A DNA stretch of 64,000 bases from Manduca sexta (taxonomy: Eukaryota > Arthropoda > Insecta > Lepidoptera > Sphingidae). The position numbers were made by a program, and so were the translations under genes. The notes under the pieces were generated by a model, which worked only from the letters and a program-made list of their open reading frames with translations, had not been told where the DNA came from and made no database searches. The stretch covers positions 5,191,116-5,255,115 of the forward strand of contig NC_051121.1 of the NCBI RefSeq assembly GCF_014839805.1, given 5' to 3'. Numbering within the stretch: position 1 is the stretch's first letter; every line of letters starts with the position of its first letter. Shown in pieces: positions 10,442 to 21,039 of this stretch.

Positions 10442-10924
10442 AAAAGTGGATGAAACTAGATATCCTTCAGAATATCTAATAGCAGCTAAATCACACTGGA
10501 TCTCCACAGCTCAAGCGCAATAACTTCTACTAAACGTCAGGAAATAAACTCGGTCGTAAACAATAGCGTAGTTAGTCGTGACGTTTTTAGTGTCCCCAAG
10601 TCTGGCTTAGTACTCGGCTTGCGTGATTATTCTAATTTCAGTGTCGGACAGTTTGGAAGTGACCCTCGGGATGCATATTTTGTCTGGCCATGCATACTGG
10701 ATAATTCAGCTGAGCCAGTTTCGAATGCAGGTTGTATTAGTTTGTTTGGTAAACTGTAAACTAAAGCAATATGAGTTTGAATGTAATGTTTTAGCTTTGT
10801 TGCTTCTTACGTCCGCTGGGTTAATTTGATACCAAGGATAGAAATTGGAGATTTCAACAATCTTACCTGGAACACCGTTTTTTAAGACAGTGGTACTACC
10901 TAACCTAACAATTCTGCTTTAAAA
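10442..10924. other. no feature recognised
   Basis: Holds a 68-codon ORF (10,623-10,829) rich in Leu, Val and Ile, with no recognised family. Confidence 0.4.
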
Positions 10925-11045
10925 TATCGAAGGTCCGCCAACCAAGACTAAGGCAGCGTGGCGAATTTAAGCCCTAAATCCTTATGGTAGCAAAGGAGGC
11001 TCCAGCCCAGCAATAGGAGAATAATACATGGCTGGTAATAAGTGG
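10925..11045 (+). mobile_element. SINE-1-related 3' fragment
   Basis: Equivalent to the SINE-1 3' half (GGCAGCGTGG, then GGAGGCTCCAGCCCAGCA), ending in GGCTGGTAATAA. It is a diverged subfamily. Confidence 0.6.
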
Positions 11046-11101
11046 TTAAGGGTCCATTTACCCGATTCCTACCGGCCTCCCGTTCATAATTTATGTAAAA
11101 T

Positions 11102-11262
11102 CATCATCATCATCATTTCAGCCGGGAATCGTCCACTGCTCGACATAGGCCTACCCCATTGAGCGCCACAGGGACCGGTTCCGGACCGCCCGTATCCATG
11201 GGACTCCAGCGACCCTCACCAGATCGTCGGTCCATCTCGTGGGGGGCCTGCCTACGCTGCGT
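11102..11262 (-). mobile_element. RTE 3' tail, 5'-truncated
   Basis: It encodes the same RT C terminus as the copy at 346 and is truncated at the same place. Its 3' tail is an (ATG)n repeat, read CATCATCAT on the plus strand. A perfect 11-bp target-site duplication, TTATGTAAAAT, flanks it at 11,091-11,101 and 11,268-11,278. Confidence 0.88.
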
Positions 11263-11278
11263 TTTAATTATGTAAAAT

Positions 11279-11980
11279 AATTAAAACAATTTGCAGATCG
11301 CATTTATGCATAGTACCTATATTATATTGTGTAGGGTTCCTTTTCGGAAAATGTTACCCTTTGCCACTGCTGGTAATATTATTATTATAGTGGTATTACC
11401 CCGGTCGGATCACATTTATGCTGTAGACAAAACTGACTACAGTTTAAACGTACCTTACCGACATAGTCATCTAACTTTAATATTAGAATAATAATTACGT
11501 ATGATCCAAATGAAACCAGACCACTATATTTTTATGACCTATATAAAAAGGTGCTCAATTTTTATTTGTTTTTTTATATACACAAAATCTTTGTCTAAAA
11601 CCTAGACCTAGTTTCGTGAGATCTGACTTTTACGATTTTGTTTACGTCTGCGGCCAATTTTATTGTGCTGAGACAAGTAATATTTAACCATCTTAGTTGA
11701 TAGTATCTCTTTCTTTGATAAACGCCTAATGTCTTCAAGGCTAGTTCACATTACAATTACCAAGAATTTTAAATTAGTCAGATACTTGTACTGATACTTA
11801 ATACTTACGTTTGAAAATAATATTCTTTAAAGTAATTAGTAAATAATTAAGACGATAATTCCAGATAAATTGTGAATTGGATCGGTGGAGAAACCTTTTA
11901 CTAACAGGATTAAGGATTGTTTTTAAGTAGGGCTCTGTTAATAATACAACCAAAATGTTTTTTACTGCTATATATGAATG
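11279..11980. other. no feature recognised
   Basis: AT-rich; a 66-codon ORF at 11,291-11,491 has no recognisable product. Confidence 0.45.
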
Positions 11981-12228
11981 GTAACACCCAGACTACCAAT
12001 TTTAAAAAAGTGGTAAAACCTCAGTCGAGCATCAATTTACACAACACTATCAAGCGGTCTTGATAGTAACATCCAGTCTAACAGTTTTATGTAAGTGGTA
12101 CCACCTCAGTCGAACATCAATTTACACATCACTACCGAGCAGCATTTACAGTAACACCCAGTCTAACGTTTTTATGTAAGTGGTACTACCTCACTCGAGC
12201 GTCAATTGGCAAAACAGTATCTCGCTAC
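11981..12228. repeat. 85-bp tandem repeat, three units
   Basis: Units start at 11,981, 12,066 and 12,151, an exact 85-bp period, each beginning GTAACAYCCAG. Units 2 and 3 are closer to each other than to unit 1. No ORF runs through the array. Confidence 0.85.
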
Positions 12229-12512
12229 TTTCACTTTTATTTACAAAATATCACATTTTTCACCGACAAATTGAATACAGATAAAATTATTTTAACTAAA
12301 ACTTTATCCGTTTAAATAAAAACCAGCTGTTAGCACCATCAGCCCATTAACTCAATAGTATTTGAACGATTTCACTCGGACGCATTTGACTGACGTGCGC
12401 CCGACTCGTAAAAGCTTTTTTGAATTGGTCACAAAAACGCGTTGAAATGTTTCATTTTGTTACTTTTTAAACAGTTTTGTGGTTTTTAATTAAAAAATTT
12501 ACTAGTAAATCA

Positions 12513-12752
12513 CTACCTCGGTGGCGTAATATTGCCTACGAGATACTACTTCAGCTCTGAGGTTTTGAATAATCCCGAATAAGGCAAAGTAATATTGAAT
12601 GTCTCTGCTCAGTATCAGTCCGAAGCTTGAAATATGGACTCGATATAGTGATAGGCTTGCGCTATCACAGCATGGGACGGAATACACAAAAGTGGTGCCC
12701 TAGTTGCAAATCTGCCTACCACTACGAAGATAAAGGCGTGATGTGTGTTCGT
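12513..12752 (+). mobile_element. SINE-3 copy, diverged
   Basis: The head is TACCTCGGTGGCGTAATATT with a decayed B box. The body contains GCTCAGTATCAGTCCGAAGC and the 3' end GATAAAGGCGTGATGTGTG. It lies in the opposite orientation to the intact copy at 45,434. Confidence 0.75.
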
Positions 12753-13299
12753 CTTGTTTTTTATTAATGAATTTCTTAGAGATAAACTGTAAATAGTCCA
12801 GCATTAACTTGTTGGCTAGACTGCGGTAATACCATTGCCTCACAAAAAGTTTACTGGGAAACGACTCACTACCAATCTTTTCTTGATGTAGAGAAAACTA
12901 TCTCCAAGATGGCTTTTCTTATAGAATACTCATAAAACAAGCCTGAAGGCCGATAATGGTTATTTTATAACAGGTCACCTGCTTAAACTCAACCCCAACT
13001 AGAGGATCTAGTGCTACCAAAAAATATTTGAAATACAAAGCGTTGTCTGACCTGGGAATCAAATTCTCGATCTAACATTTCACAGACTGCCATTAGACTA
13101 AGGAGGTTCAACAATTAGTGAAATATTACTCAAAATACCATTCAATCCATTATTAATTATGGCACCCGTAGATGCTGGAAGTTGATTGTAATCCTACGAA
13201 TACTTATTAAATTATAATAGATGCGGCACCTGCGAAGATGTCTCCATATTTGTAAATTCAAAATCCGTTGAATGGATTTGAAATAACTATGTAGCCAAA
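12753..13299. other. decayed tRNA-like head, otherwise nothing
   Basis: At about 13,000-13,112 the minus strand has AGTCTAATGGCAG and TTTGATTCCCAGG at A-box/B-box spacing, probably an old SINE head. The rest is unremarkable. Confidence 0.35.
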
Positions 13300-13432
13300 A
13301 AATAAACTTCTGGTTTAATATAGGCTATGTTTTTTTAAAATTAATAGTTACACAGGAAGTACACCAGGGTTTTTATTCCGAAAAGTCTTTGATGCAGTCG
13401 AAACCGCGATCAAAACTTAGTAAATACAGTCT
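13300..13432 (+). mobile_element. Helitron 3' end remnant
   Basis: Body motif (GGCTATGTTTTTTT, TTTATTCCGAAAAG) followed by AACCGCGATCAAAACTTAG|T, a one-base variant of the usual CTAG|T terminus. Confidence 0.45.
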
Positions 13433-13734
13433 TACCCCCTCAGGTATTTCTTTCTATATTTGTATTTATCCTCATGAATCACCTCTGCTAATCTCATTGA
13501 ATAACAAATGACTCCGAGAATTGAGTGTACTTCATTTATGAGAAACAATATAATGCTTCCGTTTTCTCTGATGATTATATTGTGTTCACATAACGGTAGA
13601 TGTTTTAACTAGATTTAGTTTGCGGCTTTATTCACCCAATTTTATTTAATTAAATGTATAATAGGATCAGGATTTTGTAAGCTTCAATCTTCTCTTTTGA
13701 AATTTTAATGTCTTTTTAATTCAATAATACATTA

Positions 13735-14045
13735 AAATTTATATTTGTACTATTATATAAAGTTGAAGTGTTTGTTTGTTTGAACACGTTAATCTCAGGA
13801 ACTATAGGTTCGAATTTAAAAAATCTTTTAGTGTTGAACAACTCATTTATGGAGGAAGGCTATAGACTTCATAACATCATACTATGACCAAATAGAAGCG
13901 AAGCATCAACGAAAAATTTTACAAAAACGGTGAAAAATTATTCCGTTTTAGAAGTTTCGTTCCGTGCTGCGTAAACTGTTAAAGTTATGCAACAGCCATG
14001 TAAGACGAAATTATTCCTCTTGACAAATCTAATCAGTTATTTAAG
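13735..14045 (+). mobile_element. Helitron-like copy, larger subfamily
   Basis: It matches the copy at 36,265 and the interior of the complete Helitron at 49,730 (GAACACGTTAATCTCAGGAA, AGAAGCGAAGCATCAACG, ATGTAAGACGAAATTATTCC). Termini are not preserved. Confidence 0.6.
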
Positions 14046-14658
14046 TAAAAATTGCACTATTTTAGAGAAATAAGTACTGTGGCTTTACCATTTTCAGCGT
14101 TAGATAAATCAAAAGAATAATATATCAACAAAATTCGTAAAACAAAGCACAACATTTAGCCGTCAAATTTCGTACAACAAATTGTCTTTTTATTCCGTTC
14201 AGTTTCGCGGCTTTGTATGAAAGCGCTGTAGGATAAGCACCATTTCCAACCGTGTTTTCCTTATTCATTCACTTTGAACAAATATTTTTAGGTAGGGCAC
14301 GACATGGCGTCTGCTGGCGTCTTCTTTGGTAGACATCTTTTGCGTCTTAATGAAATCTAAAAAGTTACGACACTTAAAATGGACCATTTTTATAGCAGTG
14401 TATTTTTAGACTGCCAGTTTTTACAGCATGGGAGAAAACTGATTAAAAACTTTATAGATCAATTAATGTTAGAAAAAAAATAAAAATTACTGCACGAACT
14501 ACAATGTTTTTTTACAGTTTTTAAAAATATATAATCGTTATCATGATCGTGACAAAAATGCAATACCGAAAAGAAACTTATTAGATTTTGGAATAGGAGA
14601 TTTTTTAACCGTTAAATGATAATAATAATTAGTATATATACATACTACACATAGTTGT
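14046..14658. other. no feature recognised
   Basis: AT-rich with a slightly GC-richer stretch near 14,290-14,350. No ORF or repeat recognised. Confidence 0.5.
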
Positions 14659-14668
14659 ATGTAATAAA

Positions 14669-14869
14669 TAGCTTGTAAAACTGATGGCCGTTGGGGCGGA
14701 AAAGTTCTGGAGTGGCGACCACGAACGCAGCTTAGGCAGGCCCCCCACGAGATGGACCGACGATCTGGTGAGGGTCGCCGGAGTCCGATGAATGAGGGCG
14801 GCTCAAAACCGTTCCCTGTGGGGTAGGCCTATGCCCAGCAGTGGACGATTCGCGGCTAAAATGATGATG
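14669..14869 (+). mobile_element. RTE 3' tail, 5'-truncated
   Basis: The plus strand encodes DGRWGGKVLEWRP and onward with a frameshift; after the stop comes (ATG)n. A likely 10-bp target duplication, ATGTAATAAA, lies at 14,659-14,668 and 14,870-14,879. About 11 bp at the 5' edge (14,669-14,679) do not match RTE and may be filler from target joining. Confidence 0.8.
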
Positions 14870-15169
14870 ATGTAATAAAGAAATGTTTTTCGGTAGCATT
14901 TTAACGCTTACGACTAGAAAACACTGGAACATTTAAATAAGTAAACAGTGAAATTTTTAACATAAGGTAAGTGAAAATTCCGGATGTATACGCAGCATTT
15001 TCCTTCTTACAAGCTTAACATGCCTTTCAAACGAAGAAAATATAGCAACTTCGTACACACTTCCAACACAGGAAAGTAACATCATGTTTAATAAATAATG
15101 TTTGGTGTTTATTGAATTGTTTCCTTTTTACTTTTTGTAATTTTTATTTGGAAACAAGCAGATGGCGTA

Positions 15170-15345
15170 CTGACAGTTATTACAATCTCTTCTGCAATGC
15201 CAAGTGATGTCTATGAGAGTGAAAGAACACAGAGTGCATCTGTATTGCACACACACTTGTGCACTATAATATCTCCTGCGTACCTGGCTGTTCTGCGATG
15301 AGATTGGCCGCCGTGGTAGAAATTCGGAAAAATTACCTATAGGGA
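15170..15345 (+). mobile_element. SINE-2 3' half
   Basis: Carries the SINE-2 3' region (CTATGAGAGTGAAAGAACAC, TTGTGCACTATAATATCTCC, GGCCGCCGTGG) without the tRNA head. A 101-codon minus-strand ORF across it is a by-product. Confidence 0.75.
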
Positions 15346-15389
15346 AAAACGAATTATAATGGTGGTCTATTACAAATTCCGTCTGTAAT

Positions 15390-15708
15390 AATAATATCAG
15401 CCATGTATTATATACTTGTGCACTGCTGAGCACGGGCCTTCTCTACTACTGAGACGGTTTAAACCTTAGTCCACCACGCTGGCCTAGTGCGGATTGGTAG
15501 ACTTCACACATCTTCGAAATTCCTATAGAGAACTTCTCAGATGTACAGGTTTCCTCACGATGTTTTCCTTCACCGTTAAAGCGAACGATAAATTCACAAA
15601 GAATACACACATGATTTTAAAAAAGTCAGAGGCGCGTGCCCTTGCGATTTGAACCTGCGGACATTCGTCTTGGCAGTCCGTTCCACACCCAACTAGGCTA
15701 TCGCCGCT
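15390..15708 (-). mobile_element. SINE-1 copy with perfect TSD
   Basis: Full-length copy with intact A and B boxes, flanked by a 13-bp target-site duplication, TTCCGTCTGTAAT, at 15,377-15,389 and 15,709-15,721. Confidence 0.93.
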
Positions 15709-15940
15709 TTCCGTCTGTAATGAAAACAAATAATTCCAATAGTAATCAATCATATCCGAGATAGTGATTAAATCGAAATTGATTTTCTATTCTAATATCC
15801 AACCATTGTTTGGTTCCATTTAAGCCAGTCGGTCTGCTTGGCGGTAATAAATCAGGAATATTTGATGCCTTGTTATTAATTACTTAGTTTTCGTTACGGA
15901 GTTCCATGGGTTCAAATAAATTTCAGGAGTACGAGCGTGC

Positions 15941-16195
15941 AACTTTTTTTTTATACGAGAACAGCAGACCTACCCCACTTCACCTGGTGGTAAGTGGAGT
16001 GGGATCCAATAGAATGTCCACGAACGAGAGATGATTTCCCCTGGACAGTCGACACAATTATGCCGGCCTGTTGGAACTGAATATACAGAGTGATCCCAGA
16101 ACGTGACACACATGGGCCACTATGGCGAGTTTAAACACCTTGTGTACGGTGGTCGCTATTCGGACGGGTATAAATTATATACTACCAGTGCAAAA
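15941..16195 (-). mobile_element. Rep-B copy
   Basis: A long T run at 15,945-15,953 is read as the poly(A) tail of a minus-strand retroposon. The hairpin CCCACTTCACC...AAGTGGAGTGGG and the landmarks GTGGGCCACTATGG? (here ATGGGCCACTATGG) and TATACTACCAG follow. Confidence 0.65.
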
Positions 16196-16234
16196 TAACT
16201 AAAATGTATGTTAGAAAAAAAACAGTAATTTTTT

Positions 16235-16320
16235 TCCCTTCCCGAGATTCAAACACGGATCTTAATGCGTTAGTCATTACTCATGCCGCGCAAGTAATAC
16301 AACAACACCACCGATGAAAA
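16235..16320 (-). repeat. tRNA-like SINE head
   Basis: The minus strand reads CGGTGGTGTTGTTGTA and GTTTGAATCTCGG at tRNA spacing. It is decayed, with no body recognised. Confidence 0.4.
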
Positions 16321-16805
16321 TTTCAAATTAGGTAACTAATTAGAAATGATTTTGAACCATCGTAACCTCCAAAACGAAGTTCTTGTTATGCTTAATGACA
16401 AACTATATCAATAATCAACTAATCTCATAAACAGTAAATACCACTCCCAAACCCAAATGGTATTTCATTACTGGCGAGCGTCGACGCGCACGATTTGTTT
16501 AAAAAAACCGTCACATGCTGTAAGTAGTAGGTATAATAAACTTGAAAGATTCCGAGAAAACTAAAACGTGTATATTCGATGTTTTTCTCTTTTACTAAAA
16601 ACTGAAAAATCTTCACACCAACCTTCCTTTGCATTATTTTTTACACTTAAATTTTAAACAGAAATTTAATTCATTTACGCCACGGCTCAAATGAACTCAA
16701 TACGAATTCGCTCAAAGAGGTTAATGCCCTTTATCTCCCGTTCGCAGAAGTCTTTGTGCACATACTTAAATACGAGTTAAAGAAACCTAACGTACGAGCT
16801 AGTAC

Positions 16806-16879
16806 GTGACACCGCCCACGCCTCGCCTCCGACACTTTGTAAGTGGATTATAACATACTAGGCGTGGGCTGTGGTGTTA
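16806..16879. repeat. inverted repeat (hairpin)
   Basis: ACACCGCCCACGCCT and AGGCGTGGGCTGTGGTGT form an imperfect stem with a loop of about 36 nt in otherwise AT-rich DNA. Function unknown; it could be a small foldback remnant. Confidence 0.7.
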
Positions 16880-16952
16880 CTCGTTTTTCGGTGAGGTTAT
16901 ATTTACTTCTTAACTTTCAGTGTTTTTTTTACTCGAGCTTTTTTTGGTAGTG

Positions 16953-16967
16953 TTAGGTTAGGTTAGG
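16953..16967 (+). repeat. short TTAGG run, three units
   Basis: TTAGGTTAGGTTAGG equals three units of the insect telomeric repeat. It is short enough to arise by chance or slippage. Confidence 0.8.
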
Positions 16968-16993
16968 TTTCTTTTACGTATTAATAATATTAT

Positions 16994-18283
16994 CAGTGGC
17001 GAAGGGTGATTTTTCAAAAGATAACCCGGTGTGAAAAAATTTGCGTCAGTTAAGATATCAAAAACTCCCTGAGGAAAACAAAAACTAAGACAACGAATTA
17101 GTCTTGATGCGAAATCGACTAACGTTGACATACCTACAAAATTACCTATTATGCGTAAATAATTGAAACATTTATAAAATCGAACAATAAATTTAGATAA
17201 TTCTCCTTCCATTAATCACAAATATAAGTACTTACCTATTAATTTGTTATAACAGCAACAAAAGTAAGTATTAAAATTATAACCACACTACTTCCAAATA
17301 AGTATCCGTATTTTTTTTTTCAAAATAAAACTTTAGATGTAATTACCTCATATAGAAATAGGTATCACGATCGCCAAACAGACCAACAGTTTAAAGGTAC
17401 TTACATGATAAACGTATATAATTATCAATTTAAATAATCAAGAAAGGTTATTCGTTAACTTTTGCTTGTATCGTTTTAAATTCAGTAAAATATAATAAGT
17501 AAGTATTTATTTTCTTCTAACACACATTTTGTGTCTAAAATCAAAAACTTTCTGATCTACTTTTAATATTTAACCATCTAAATAATAATATGTGAAATTA
17601 CAGACTAATAATATACTTACGTAAAGGTAGACATTAAACTGATCACAGGTAGTTAATTCCATTATAATACACATTTACTTGTAGTTTCTAAATAAACAAA
17701 GCGCTGGTAACTAAATATCACAAAACTATCAAAAATAAAATGAATATGACAATTTACAAACACCGCAACTTGGTAGCATAATAAATTATGACGTTTAATG
17801 GACGTAAAAAGTGACAACTATACAAAGTCGGTTAACGTGAAGCCGAAAATGCTCGGGTTCCCTTTCCCCATATCTTCCGCGCGATTCCGACAAACACTGG
17901 CATAGAAAGTCATACAAAGTGCTGCCATCTGTATTAAAAAACATACTACTACATTAAGCCGCTTGACAGCGGGTTACCTTAGGCCAGTGGCGTCACAATT
18001 TCACTTTGGTAACGGAATTTCTGGGGAACTAAATACCAGGTGCGCCATCTAACGTTATTTAAAATAGGTAATCGATATCGATTAAATTAACAAACAACGG
18101 GCTATTCGCCGATAGATGTCATTATTAAGTGATCATTAATTAATAAGTTAAGCTATTATAATTATTGTCCACTGTATGGTATGTTGTAAATTTATATTTG
18201 CCTATTAAATATTTTGTTTACTATCACCGAAAACCTAAAAGTGAAGCCGGTGGGAATCGGCTTGTATGGACGCTTCGCCACTG
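16994..18283. mobile_element. non-autonomous hAT-type transposon, 1.29 kb
   Basis: The inverted termini are CAGTGGCGAAG at 16,994-17,004 and its complement at 18,273-18,283. A perfect 8-bp duplication, AATATTAT, lies at 16,986-16,993 and 18,284-18,291. Both features fit hAT. The interior is AT-rich with no transposase; the minus-strand ORF at 16,958-17,212 crosses the left border and cannot be a transposase. It appears to have landed in the start of a Helitron-like repeat. Confidence 0.82.
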
Positions 18284-18291
18284 AATATTAT

Positions 18292-18590
18292 AGATGCGAG
18301 TTTGCGAAAATGTTTTGATGTTTGTTAGAAGTAAACGGAGAAACAGCTTAATGGATTTGGGATGGAATTTGGCACACACATAGATCATGTCCTGTATATA
18401 CACATAGCCTATTTTTTATCATGTTAATTTACTCCCATGGGAAATAATGAAATCTTCAAATCTGATTGTTTAAATAGATGGCACTGGTGTCGGACAGCCT
18501 TCTAGCGTCGTTTTGTAGCGGGTAAGAGTCACGCGGGCGAGACCACGAGCAGTTACTCGTTCTTCATAAGAAAATTATAATCATAAGTCA
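18292..18590 (+). mobile_element. Helitron-like copy split by the hAT element
   Basis: Continues ATGCGAGTTTGCGAAAATG, then GGATTTGGGATGGAATTTGG and CACGCGGGCGAGACCACGAG, the body and 3' hairpin region of a Helitron-like family shared with 22,551. Its 5' end, normally TACTAATATTAT-like, is the hAT target. Confidence 0.6.
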
Positions 18591-18667
18591 AAACTGATTT
18601 TTTTAAGACAAAACAATCCGTTTAGGGATTTCTATCGGACTCGCCGGTATAAGCCGTCCGGTATAAC

Positions 18668-18815
18668 TCCTCTACTACTGAGAGGCATTAGGCCTTAGTC
18701 CACCACGCTTGCCTAGTACGGATTGGTAGACTTCACACAACCTTAAAATTCCTAGAACTTCTCAGGTCAGGGAACATTCAGGTCTCGTCACTATATTTTC
18801 CTTCACCGTTAAGTA
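18668..18815 (-). mobile_element. SINE-1 3' portion
   Basis: Starts within the 3' region (CTCTACTACTGAGAGGCATT) and stops in the body (TTTTCCTTCACCGTTAAG); the tRNA head is missing. Confidence 0.75.
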
Positions 18816-19234
18816 ATATATTATAGGATATAAAAAAAATACTACATAAATTCAAATTATAATTTAATTCCATCTCTCCCACTCAAATTCGTAAACTATT
18901 AATTTTATACAAAATCAGTTCCTAAAAACTTTAAACAAGCAACAAACAGACATACAAAATAACAAGCATTATAGTAACAGAGGATTAATTCTCTCGGATT
19001 AACGAGTATTTCCATTTCGCAACTAGCTTGGCAACGTATCGAGATACTCTCCTCGGATGAGGACATCTTGATAGCCACATTGTTTTCCTAATACGGCTAG
19101 TAAATTTGATTTTATATCATTTAATAATTACGAAGTATTTGTTGTTAGAGAACATCATTTAAAGAAATTATAATTATGAAGTATTTGAGAGCACAAATTA
19201 TATAGAAGTAGGAGATAATAAGAGATAATTAATG
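18816..19234. other. no feature recognised
   Basis: AT-rich sequence, with a slightly GC-richer patch at 19,010-19,100. Confidence 0.5.
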
Positions 19235-19248
19235 TAAAAATGCTACAT

Positions 19249-19548
19249 CATCATCAGCCATATAAATTCCACTGCTGAACATAAGCCTCCCCTAAAGATT
19301 TCCAGACGGATCTGTCGGAAGCAACCTGCATCCAGTGTGTTCCTGCGACTTTTATCAAGTGTCTGTCCACCTTGTAGGTGGACGTCCAACGCCACATTTG
19401 CCAGTACATGGTCTCCACTGTTTTGCCACATCTGCCGTCAGTTCTGCGAGTTATGTGTCCTGCCCACTGCTACTTTACCTTGCTAATCCGCTGGGCTATG
19501 TCGGACTTTTATTCTTTTACGGAACTCTTCTTTTCTGGTTTGATCACA
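19249..19548 (-). mobile_element. RTE 3' fragment, 300 bp
   Basis: The minus strand encodes pieces such as DIAQRISKVK, QWAGHITRRTDGR and WKSLGEAYVQQWNLYG with stops and frameshifts; the 3' tail is (ATG)n. It is flanked by a perfect 14-bp duplication, TAAAAATGCTACAT (19,235-19,248 and 19,549-19,562). It is a different RTE subfamily from the copies at 346 and 51,520. Confidence 0.85.
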
Positions 19549-19566
19549 TAAAAATGCTACATAAAT

Positions 19567-19769
19567 GTATACTAATATATAAAGCTGAAGAGTTTGTTTG
19601 AACGGTCTAATCTCAGAAGCTACTAAACTGATTTTGAAATTATTTTAACTACTAGGAACCTACATTACTCCTGAGTGGTATAGGCTAATTTTATCCCGAG
19701 AAAATATAAAGCTGGACTTTTATACCGGAAAAACTTTATCACGCAGGTGGAGCCGCGAGCAAAAGCTAG
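19567..19769 (+). mobile_element. short Helitron
   Basis: Begins near TACTAATATATAAAGCTGAA and ends GCCGCGAGCAAAAGCTAG|T (CTAG at 19,766-19,769). The 5' TC is not clear. Confidence 0.65.
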
Positions 19770-19799
19770 TTTAAGATATAATGTTTTGTTTGTTGTTTA

Positions 19800-19897
19800 T
19801 TTATTTGCACCACCCAAGGTCGGCTGGTAGAAAATGCCATAGCAATTAAGCCCGACTATATATTTCTCCGTATATAGTTTATAAATAAATAAATAAT
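19800..19897 (+). mobile_element. LINE 3' tail
   Basis: GGCTGGTAGAAAATGCCATA and AATTAAGCCCGAC followed by (ATAA)n match the 3' UTR style of lepidopteran Jockey/CR1-type LINEs. Only the tail is present. The clade is uncertain. Confidence 0.5.
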
Positions 19898-20091
19898 GCA
19901 AAGATAATTACAACTGTCGGGGGATACGTCTCCCGATGATTTACAAATTCGTCTTCGGCTTGTGCAGAACTTTCTTCATGGTTGTAGTAAACGCTAATCT
20001 CATGCCGGCCAAGTTCCGTAACAAAAATCACAGTCAACCGTATATCCTAAAGATCAGCTGCGATACCAAAGACCCTTTGAGAACTCTTTAA
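19897..20091 (+). other. ATG-less 65-codon ORF, open on both strands
   Basis: A plus-strand frame is open from after a stop at 19,894 to TAA at 20,089. The minus strand has another long frame across the same bases. Composition is higher in GC than the flanks. No family is recognised; it may be an unrecognised repeat next to the LINE tail or a fossil coding piece. Confidence 0.2.
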
Positions 20092-20422
20092 TAAACGTGG
20101 AAAATAATGCAGGGTAAATACAAAAGGATTTTAAAACAAAGCCATGCTCTGGAGATATAAAGTCTATTTATTAGCTACATCTGAATAATGAATTTCTATA
20201 GTATATTACTAAACAATGTGTTGGTAGTACGTACCTTATTAATACTTATTTATCGTTGAGAAACTGAACATCAAGGTCTGAATGAAATAGGATATTATTA
20301 ATATAAAGGCTTAAAAACACAACTAGGACACCTAATTATGTCAGATGTTTTTTCTTTTTAATATAAAATCAAAATATGTTGCTAATCTGGACATCGACCC
20401 CAGAATTTTCCTGTTCCTAGTT

Positions 20423-20550
20423 TAATAATATCAGCACTATATTATATACTATCCACTGCTGAGCCTCCTCTACTACTGAGAGGATTAAGGCCGGAGTCCA
20501 CCACGCACCATAGCCCAGTGCGGATAGACAGAATTGATAAACAATACACA
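20423..20550 (-). mobile_element. SINE-1 copy with internal deletion
   Basis: Joins the 3' end (AATATCAGCACTATATTATA) and the trimmed middle directly to the ACAATACACACGTAAT part, skipping most of the body. Confidence 0.65.
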
Positions 20551-20552
20551 CG

Positions 20553-21036
20553 TAATTGAAATAAAACTATTTTGCGGACTTTATCGAGGTTCCTATATTA
20601 TAATTTTCTCCGGACGTTTCGAAGACTTTGCAGCCTTCGTGGTCGCAAGGCGGTCTGCAAAGAAGAACCAGGGAAGCTGCAAAGTCTTCGAAACGTCGGG
20701 AGAAAATCTATATATATAAAAGAAAGTTGTGTTAGTTACACTATTTATAACTCAAGAACGGCTGAACCGATTTGGCTGAAAATTGGTGGGGAGGTAGCTT
20801 AGAACCAGGAAACGGACATAGGATATTCCCACGGGAACGGGATGTGACATAAAACGTGGTATAACAAAACGAAATTTCGTATGGAGATAGTTTAAGACCC
20901 TGGGAAGGTTATAGACTACTATCCCGGAAAACTACTTCAAGCGGGCGAAGTCGCGAGCAAAAGCTAGTTATAATATAAAAACCGCGATAAAATCCGCAAA
21001 ATAAATTTATTTCAATGTCTAACAAGATAAGAAATC
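20553..21036. mobile_element. FB-G foldback element, interrupted
   Basis: The left arm (20,553-20,633) reads TGAAATAAAACTATTTTGCG ... GACGTTTCGAAGACTTTGCA. The right arm is its inverted copy, starting GCTGCAAAGTCTTCGAAACG at about 20,677. It is cut at 20,706 by a Helitron and resumes at 20,968 with TTATAATATAAAAACCGCGA, ending near AAGAAATCATT. Removing the Helitron restores a continuous arm. Confidence 0.8.
20707..20967 (+). mobile_element. Helitron inserted in FB-G
   Basis: It has canonical ends: A|TCTATATATATAAAAGAAAG at 20,707 and GTCGCGAGCAAAAGCTAG|T ending 20,967, 261 bp long. A GC-rich hairpin just before the end (GCGGGCGAAGTCGCG) is the expected 3' stem. The A|T target and lack of duplication are diagnostic. 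Confidence 0.88.
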
Positions 21037-21039
21037 ATT

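Noticed and set aside
16953..16967. Telomeric origin for the TTAGG run
   Set aside because: Only three units; the motif is common in insect DNA and no array or subtelomeric repeat surrounds it.
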